A stretch of DNA of 64,000 nucleotides from Saccharibacter sp. EH611 (GTDB lineage: Bacteria; Pseudomonadota; Alphaproteobacteria; Acetobacterales; Acetobacteraceae), in the NCBI RefSeq assembly GCF_009834765.1, contig NZ_WVHP01000021.1, positions 186,001 to 250,000 on the forward strand. The letters are read 5' to 3'. Shown piece after piece: positions 58,833 to 64,000 of the stretch. The notes under the pieces are model-generated. The model was not told the origin of the DNA, did not search any database, and saw nothing but the letters and a program-made list of their open reading frames with translations. The position numbers and the translations under genes are program-made. Numbering within the stretch: position 1 is the first letter of the stretch; every line of letters starts with the position of its first letter.

Positions 58833-60377
58833 GCGGCGCTTGACCATTTTGCTCAGCTCGGAAGGGCTGAGCACTCGGAAGAAGACGAGCAAAAGAGCGT
58901 AAATCAGCGCGCTGGATACAATCAGCGCGCTGAGCATCATTAAGCGCGGCAGAGCGTGCCATGTTGGAAGGGTAGGGGCGAGGAGCCATTCTCCACCAAA
59001 GGCCCATCCTGCCATCAGCACAGCAGATAGAGCGATGAGCAGGTTACGTTTGGCCGTCTGTGTTGTTGGGCGGAAAGCGGCGCGTTTATAGAGCATGACC
59101 CCCAAAATAATCATATTCACACAAGCGGCGATGGTACTGGCAAGCGGCGGTGCGATATGGGCAAGAGTGCGATAGAGCAATAAGTTCAACACAAGGTTCA
59201 GTGCGAGTGTGAGGAACCCCACACGGACGGGGGTTGCGGTATCGCCTTCAGCAAAAAAGGCCGGCGCTAAGAGTTTGACGACAATAAAAGCGGGGAGGCC
59301 GAGCGCATAAGCGCGCAACGCTTCACCTGAATGGATGACATCGCGTGGAGTGAAATGACCATAGCCAAACAAGCCGGCGATAATCGCAGGGGCTAAGGCG
59401 AGCAAGCCCATGGTCGCCGGGAGGGTAAGGAGTAACGCGTAGTCCAGTGCTTTGTTGAGGCTTGCCTGCATGGCAGGGCGGTCTTGGTCGGTCACATGGC
59501 GGGTGAGGAGTGGCAGCAATGTTGTGCCTAATGCGGCCCCTAAGACACCGAGGGGGAGTTGATTGACGCGATCAGCGAAATAGAGCCACGAAATAGAACC
59601 TGTCGGTAAGAGGGTGGCAATGATTGTATCAATCGTCAGGTTGATCTGTGTGACACCAGAGCCGATTAAGCCGGGAACCATCCGTCGGATGAGCAGCTTT
59701 ACGTCGCGTGACAGCATGGGGAGGGAAATGATGGGCAGTACACCGACGCGTTTTGCGGCCCATAGTAACCCACCAAGCTGTACAATGCCCGAGACTGTAA
59801 TGCCCCATGCGCTGATGCGTGCGACGTGATGGGGGCAGAAGAACGCCCCAAGGAGAATGGCGGTAATCCCGACCACATTAAACGAGACATAGGCCGCTGA
59901 TGCTGCACTAAAATGGTTTCGCCCATTGAGCACACCGGCGACGAGGGCGGCCCCGCAAATGAGCACGGTGTAAGGCATAGTGATGCGGGTAAGCTGCACA
60001 GCGAGTGCGAAACGCTCTGCGCCGCCATGGCGGAAGCCCGGCGCTGTGAGGTCAATGAGCCACGGCATACAGAGTTCAGCAATGACGGTCAGCAAAATAA
60101 GCCACGTCAAAAGTAGTGAGAAGGCCTGCCCAGCAAGGACGAGTGCACTATGGCGGCCCTCTTTTTCATAGCGTGCTGTAAAGAGCGGCACAAAGGCTGC
60201 GCTTAGTGCGCCTTCCCCAAAAAGGCTGCGGAACATATTGGGCAGGCGCAGGGCAAATTGATACGCATCTTGAACCGGGCCAGCCCCCAAGAACATAGCG
60301 AGCAGTTGATCTCGGACAAGCCCGAGAAGGCGGGAGAGCATTGTCCATCCGCCAACGGTTAAAAGATTACGCAGCAC
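58818..60377 (-). CDS. murJ: Lipid II flippase MurJ
   Basis: MurJ flips lipid II across the inner membrane for peptidoglycan synthesis. The 519-residue MOP-superfamily protein has about 14 membrane helices. Typical motifs are TMLSRLLGLVRDQLLAMFLGAGPVQDAYQFA at the N-terminus, FRSLFGEGALSAAFVPLF (conserved first-motif region), AFFAEGDTATPVRVGFLTLALNLVLNL and WLYFADRVNQLPLGVLGAALGTTLLP, which is diagnostic. The gene is followed by a 15-base overlap with the fRMsr gene. The upstream gene is gpx. Confidence 0.95.
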   Translation of the reverse strand: MLRNLLTVGGWTMLSRLLGLVRDQLLAMFLGAGPVQDAYQFALRLPNMFRSLFGEGALSAAFVPLFTARYEKEGRHSALVLAGQAFSLLLTWLILLTVIAELCMPWLIDLTAPGFRHGGAERFALAVQLTRITMPYTVLICGAALVAGVLNGRNHFSAASAAYVSFNVVGITAILLGAFFCPHHVARISAWGITVSGIVQLGGLLWAAKRVGVLPIISLPMLSRDVKLLIRRMVPGLIGSGVTQINLTIDTIIATLLPTGSISWLYFADRVNQLPLGVLGAALGTTLLPLLTRHVTDQDRPAMQASLNKALDYALLLTLPATMGLLALAPAIIAGLFGYGHFTPRDVIHSGEALRAYALGLPAFIVVKLLAPAFFAEGDTATPVRVGFLTLALNLVLNLLLYRTLAHIAPPLASTIAACVNMIILGVMLYKRAAFRPTTQTAKRNLLIALSAVLMAGWAFGGEWLLAPTLPTWHALPRLMMLSALIVSSALIYALLLVFFRVLSPSELSKMVKRRLQRQ

Positions 60378-60413
60378 GGCACAGGCCTTGGGGAAAAGAG
60401 GGCATGAGAAGGG

Positions 60414-60908
60414 TTAAAATTTAAAGGTGGTGCGCTGCACTTCTTCGAGAAAACGTGGCGCATCGGGACGTGTCAGCGGAGTAAACCATCGTTGAAGTCT
60501 GCCTTCACGATTGATGAGATATTTATAGAAGTTCCAGCGTGGCCGCGAGAGGAAGCCTCCTTCATCTGCGAGCCAGCGGAAGAGCGGGATCGCATGAGGG
60601 CCACGCACAACACTTTTTGCTGCGAGCGGAAAGCTCACACCGTAGCGTCGTTGGCAGAACCCTTGAATGTCGTCTGCGGAACCGGGTTCTTGCTTGCCGA
60701 AATCATTGCTCGGCACCCCCAAAATGACCAAGCCATTGGGTGTGGAATGGCCCAAGGTGCGCCAGAGATATTGCAATGCCTCATATTGGGGGGTGAACCC
60801 ACATTCGGACGCAGTATTGACGATGAGGATTGGGCGTCCCTTCCATTGGGAAAGGTCAATCTCTCCCCCTTCAAGAGCGGGGAGGCGGAAATCATAGGCC
60901 GTTGTCAT
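60414..60908 (-). CDS. Glutathione-peroxidase-like thiol peroxidase
   Basis: A 164-residue glutathione peroxidase family member that reduces hydroperoxides. The redox cysteine is Cys36 in NTASECGFTPQYEALQYL. The remaining active-site residues are the Gln in GVPSNDFGKQEPGS and the Trp in PRWNFYKYLINREG; a Cys in the resolving position is at QGFCQRRYG. This is the Cys (not Sec) type, which often uses thioredoxin. It lies between gpsA (40 bases) and murJ (36 bases) on the same strand. Confidence 0.93.
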   Translation of the reverse strand: MTTAYDFRLPALEGGEIDLSQWKGRPILIVNTASECGFTPQYEALQYLWRTLGHSTPNGLVILGVPSNDFGKQEPGSADDIQGFCQRRYGVSFPLAAKSVVRGPHAIPLFRWLADEGGFLSRPRWNFYKYLINREGRLQRWFTPLTRPDAPRFLEEVQRTTFKF

Positions 60909-60948
60909 TGTCTTATTCCGTCATAAGCGAGGGGCAAGAGAGGGTGAG

Positions 60949-61920
60949 TTATTCTAAAGCAGGGGGGCGATCGAGTAGCTCGTCACGGGCGCGTTCAGGT
61001 GTCAGCTCTCCTGACAGAAGGCGTGTGATGGTGTTGATGATAGGGGTCTCAATTCCGTGCCGTTGCCCAAGCTTTTGGAGGGTTGGCGCGGTAAGAACGC
61101 CTTCAGAGACGGTGCTGCGTTGGGCAAGAATAGAATCCAGACTTTCCCCCCGACCAAGCGCGATCCCGAGGCTATAATTGCGAGACCCTGGGCCCGTGGC
61201 CGTGAGGATGAGATCCCCCATGCCCGCTAAACCATAAATGGTGCGGGCTTGTCCGCCCATCGTTTCAATCAAGCGGCCAAGTTCCGCTAAAGAGCGAGTA
61301 ATGAGTGCAGCGCGGGCATTTTCCCCCATCTCTGCACCAACGGTAATCCCAGCCCCAATGGCGATGACATTTTTAGCCGCCCCGGCCATCTGCACGCCAA
61401 AAGGGTCATTGCTGGCATAAAGGCGTAATGTCGGGGTGGTAAGGCGTTTGGCAAGGTCTTGAGCAAAGGACAGGTCTGATGCTGCGAGTGTTGCTGCAGC
61501 AGGGAGTCCTTTTGCGATCTCAATGGCGAAGTTGGGGCCAGAAAGAACCGCTGCTGGATGGTCTGGCATGGTTTGAGCAAGCACTTCGAGAGGGAGCGCA
61601 AAGGTGCCTTGTTCCATCCCTTTGCAGCAGGTGATAACCGGCACATGAGCAGGAAGGTTTTTTTCGAGTGCTAGGGACGTATCGCGCAGGGCTTGGGTGG
61701 GGACGACCAGCAGTATAACGTCAGCTTCATGAGGGAGGGTGTTGGTCACAGACACACGTTCTGGCAAGCGCACATCTGGTAGGCGCGGCATAGAGCGTGT
61801 ATCCGGAGCAACAGGGCTGCGTGTCCATAGGGACACGTTGGCGATTTGAGCGGCGCTGCAAGCGAGGGCCGTGCCCCATGCCCCAGCGCCGATCACGGCG
61901 ATATGAGGAAGCCGGGTCAT
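60949..61920 (-). CDS. gpsA: NAD(P)-dependent glycerol-3-phosphate dehydrogenase
   Basis: GpsA reduces dihydroxyacetone phosphate to sn-glycerol-3-phosphate for phospholipids. The Rossmann motif IAVIGAGAWGTALACSAA is at residues 7-24. Further signs are LSGPNFAIEIAKGLPAAATLA, the substrate lysine region FGVQMAGAAKNVIAIGAGI, GENARAALITRSLAE and GLAGMGDLILTATGPGSRNY. The C-terminal helical domain ends with GQRHGIETPIINTITRLLSGEL. Length (323) is normal. It overlaps tsaD by four bases, a frequent alphaproteobacterial order (tsaD-gpsA). Confidence 0.96.
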   Translation of the reverse strand: MTRLPHIAVIGAGAWGTALACSAAQIANVSLWTRSPVAPDTRSMPRLPDVRLPERVSVTNTLPHEADVILLVVPTQALRDTSLALEKNLPAHVPVITCCKGMEQGTFALPLEVLAQTMPDHPAAVLSGPNFAIEIAKGLPAAATLAASDLSFAQDLAKRLTTPTLRLYASNDPFGVQMAGAAKNVIAIGAGITVGAEMGENARAALITRSLAELGRLIETMGGQARTIYGLAGMGDLILTATGPGSRNYSLGIALGRGESLDSILAQRSTVSEGVLTAPTLQKLGQRHGIETPIINTITRLLSGELTPERARDELLDRPPALE

Positions 61921-63008
61921 GGCAATGTCTCCACGGAAGAAGATCGATAGGGTTGGCGCTCAGAAAGCGGCCAACGTGGACGGGGTGCTATGGCAATATC
62001 GTTAGGCCTTTCCCCTTGGGCAAGGCGTTCTAACGCAGCCCAGCCAATCATAACCGCGTTATCGGTGCAAAGCCTTAATGGAGGGGCGAAGAAAGGAATG
62101 GCGTGCCGTTCGGCAACGCTTTCTAGTCGTGCGCGTAAGGTACGATTGGCTGCTACACCGCCTGCAACAACAAGGGCGGTGGCGTGCGGGGCTAGAGCGA
62201 GGGCATGTTCGGCCCGGTCTTCCATCACATCGGCCACAGCACGTTGGAAGGATGCAGCGAGGTCAGCGGCAATGCGATGAGGGAGGGCAGCCTTCCCATA
62301 AGGTTCAATCAAGCGAGAAACGGCTGTTTTAAGGCCAGAGAAGGAAAAATCACATCCGTCCCGCCCTTTGAGAGGGCGTGGCAGCGCATAAGCGGCATCA
62401 TCGCCCTCTGTCGCAAGTTTTTCCAGAGCAGGGCCGCCGGGCCAGCCGAGACCGAGCATTTTAGCGACTTTATCAAAAGCCTCACCTGCTGAATCATCAA
62501 TCGTGCCGCCTAAGCGACGATAATGCCCTGTTTCTTCGACACTCACGCATTGGCAATGCCCACCAGAGACGAGCATAGCAAGATAGGGGAAGGAAAGCGT
62601 GATTCCCTCATCAGCAAGAGCACTGGGAAGACGTGGTGTTAAAATATGTCCTTCGATATGATTGATGCCTATAAAAGGTTTCCCCTGTGAGAGGGCGAGC
62701 CCTTTTGCGTAGTTACTCCCAACGATAAGCCCCCCAATAAGACCGGGGCCTGTGGTCGCGGCAAAGAGGGCGATATCACCTAAAGTAAGGCCAGCACGCT
62801 CGAGGGTGAGATCAACCAAATTTGGCAGAATATCAAGGTGTGCGCGGGCTGCAATTTCCGGTACAACACCACCGAGAGCGGCGTGACTTTCCTGCGACAA
62901 AAGGGCTTCAGAAAGGACGGTTCCGTGGGCATCAAGGATCGCACACGCGGTATCATCGCACGATGTTTCGATCGCAAGCAAAGGGGTAACAGAGACAAGA
63001 CTGGGCAT
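61917..63008 (-). CDS. tsaD: tRNA threonylcarbamoyltransferase TsaD (t6A37 synthesis)
   Basis: TsaD, with TsaB and TsaE, transfers threonylcarbamoyl to A37 of ANN-decoding tRNAs. Visible: the ASKHA motif LLAIETSCDDTACAILDAHG, GVVPEIAARAHL, GPGLIGGLIVGSNYAKGLAL, the metal-His motif INHIEGHILTPRL, DDSAGEAFDKVAKMLGLGWPGGP, and LVVAGGVAANRTLRA. ATG 63008 (MPSLVSVT) gives the standard 363 residues; the frame is open 13 codons more upstream. hemC diverges 32 bases away. Confidence 0.96.
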   Translation of the reverse strand: MPSLVSVTPLLAIETSCDDTACAILDAHGTVLSEALLSQESHAALGGVVPEIAARAHLDILPNLVDLTLERAGLTLGDIALFAATTGPGLIGGLIVGSNYAKGLALSQGKPFIGINHIEGHILTPRLPSALADEGITLSFPYLAMLVSGGHCQCVSVEETGHYRRLGGTIDDSAGEAFDKVAKMLGLGWPGGPALEKLATEGDDAAYALPRPLKGRDGCDFSFSGLKTAVSRLIEPYGKAALPHRIAADLAASFQRAVADVMEDRAEHALALAPHATALVVAGGVAANRTLRARLESVAERHAIPFFAPPLRLCTDNAVMIGWAALERLAQGERPNDIAIAPRPRWPLSERQPYRSSSVETLP

Positions 63009-63040
63009 AATAATCGTATTATGCCGAATAATTTTCTTGC

Positions 63041-64000
63041 ATGACACCCCTAATGAACCCAGATACAGAAACCGCTATGACTGTATCTCTTCCTTCCTCT
63101 GATGCTCTTCAGCATATTGCTGCTGAGGCAGCAAAGCGCTCTCACGCACATTCATCGTCGCGGCGTAATAAATTGCCGCTGCGGGTTGGGACGCGTGCCT
63201 CTCCTCTAGCGTTGGTACAAACGCGTCATTTTCTAACGCGTCTGACGCGCTTTTGCCCTGTTCTGCGCGATATGGGTGCTTTTAAAGAAGAGCAGATGAA
63301 TACGTCGGGTGATCTAAATTTGAAAGATCGCTTGGCTGAGATTGGTGGGAAAGGTCTTTTCTCCAAAGAAATCCACGAACTTCTTGCGCTGGGCGGGATT
63401 GATTTCGCTGTGCATAGTTTAAAGGATTTGGAAACCAATCTGCCACCTGGCCTAGTCTTAGCGTGCACAATGAAGCGTGAAGATGCGCGTGATGCTCTGG
63501 TTCTGCGAGATCGAACCGTTAAAGTAGATCCCAATGACCCTTACGCTTGCTTGCCTAAGGGCGCATTGGTTGGGTGTGCGTCGGTGCGACGTCAGGCACA
63601 AATGCTTCATAGACGTCCCGATCTGCGTTTTTGCTTATTGCGCGGCAATGTGCAGACACGTCTTGATAAGCTTAATGCAGGCGTGTGTGATGCGACGTTG
63701 CTCGCTTGTGCGGGCCTGAAACGTTTGGGTATGGAAGACCGCATTGATGTCCCTCTAGAGCCGGAACATATGTTGCCAGCGTCAGGACAGGGGATTGTGG
63801 GTGTGACAGTGCGTGAGAGCAATTACGAGTTGCGTGAACTGCTTTCTGCGATTGAAGACCCAGAGGCCCGCGCTGTTGCCACAGCAGAGCGCAGCTTACT
63901 CGCAGAGTTGGATGGGTCTTGCCGTACGCCAATTGGTGGCTATGCACGTCTCAAAGACGGCGAGCTTCACCTCAGCGGTTTAGTTGCGAGCGAAGATGGA
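63041..64000 (+). CDS. hemC: Porphobilinogen deaminase (hydroxymethylbilane synthase), 3' end outside window
   Basis: HemC joins four porphobilinogens to hydroxymethylbilane in heme synthesis. The frame is open to the window end, giving about 320 residues. Motifs: LPLRVGTRASPLALVQTRHF, KGLFSKEIHELLALGGIDFAVHSLKDL (catalytic Asp region), GCASVRRQAQML, LLRGNVQTRLDKL and LDGSCRTPIGGYA, which carries the Cys that holds the dipyrromethane cofactor. The frame begins at ATG 63041, 32 bases from tsaD, and includes an unusual N-terminal extension of about 48 residues (rich in Ala, Ser, His). ATG 63053 or 63077 could be the true start. Confidence 0.95.
   Translation, partial: MTPLMNPDTETAMTVSLPSSDALQHIAAEAAKRSHAHSSSRRNKLPLRVGTRASPLALVQTRHFLTRLTRFCPVLRDMGAFKEEQMNTSGDLNLKDRLAEIGGKGLFSKEIHELLALGGIDFAVHSLKDLETNLPPGLVLACTMKREDARDALVLRDRTVKVDPNDPYACLPKGALVGCASVRRQAQMLHRRPDLRFCLLRGNVQTRLDKLNAGVCDATLLACAGLKRLGMEDRIDVPLEPEHMLPASGQGIVGVTVRESNYELRELLSAIEDPEARAVATAERSLLAELDGSCRTPIGGYARLKDGELHLSGLVASEDG

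Noticed and set aside
1-64000. CRISPR arrays, IS elements, integrase or phage genes
   Set aside because: No regular direct-repeat array, transposase, integrase or phage structural gene was seen in any frame I read.

Overview
The window is a dense, operon-rich stretch of a Gram-negative alphaproteobacterial chromosome. The best fit is an acetic acid bacterium (Acetobacteraceae). Supporting features are the alphaproteobacterial orders bamA-ompH-lpxD-fabZ-lpxA-lpxI and kdsD-lptC-lptA-lptB, an Hsp20-DUF1150 pair, a PmtA-type methyltransferase and a remnant cta (cytochrome oxidase) cluster. Moderate GC and compact intergenic spaces would suit a small-genome, insect- or nectar-associated genus such as Bombella or Saccharibacter, but the genus is inferred, not shown. 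No phage, IS element or CRISPR array was found.

Layout. 1-5.5 kb: outer-membrane assembly and lipid A synthesis (C-terminal part of bamA, ompH/skp, lpxD, fabZ, lpxA, lpxI), then gloA. 5.6-11 kb: a cysteine-cluster protein on the minus strand, then rpmH-rnpA-yidD-yidC-engB-argB. 10.9-15.2 kb: dapD-dapE converging on truA-fmt-def across a shared hairpin. 15.2-16.1 kb: hsp20-DUF1150 behind a strong sigma-32 promoter and a ROSE-like RNA thermometer. 16.1-20.3 kb (minus): rnd-kdsD-lptC-lptA-lptB plus tRNA-Leu(CAG). 20.5-26.6 kb: gltD-gltB with a Fur-like box. 26.7-35 kb: pepF, a UbiB-family kinase, uvrB, an aldose epimerase, greB and gshB, with two unknown minus-strand genes nearby. 35.8-38.9 kb: pmtA, then a catalytically dead cytochrome oxidase subunit I homologue, ctaB and a 36-residue CoxF-like protein. 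39-45.1 kb (minus): Tim44-like protein, pmbA, an M16 peptidase, thrC and a secreted MRJP/L-dopachrome-tautomerase-related protein. 45.2-52.7 kb: an accessory part with a TPR protein, a DUF3325-PepSY pair, a low-GC FemAB/GNAT-like gene, a TonB siderophore receptor and a broken small ORF. 52.7-64 kb: glnD-mutS, a free-methionine sulfoxide reductase, murJ, gpx, gpsA-tsaD and the 5' part of hemC.

The most unusual observation is the gene at 36598-37815. Hand alignment to CtaD/COX1 shows that both axial histidines of the low-spin heme are kept, while the high-spin heme ligand and all three CuB histidines are lost. It sits directly before heme O synthase (ctaB) and a CoxF-like microprotein. It may be a bis-histidine low-spin-heme membrane protein derived from an oxidase, not an oxidase itself. 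Other notable signals are a 24-nt near-identical Fur-like element upstream of both gltD and the TonB receptor, the hsp20 thermosensor leader, and a 16-bp perfect inverted repeat that buries the Shine-Dalgarno of a frameshifted ORF after the receptor.
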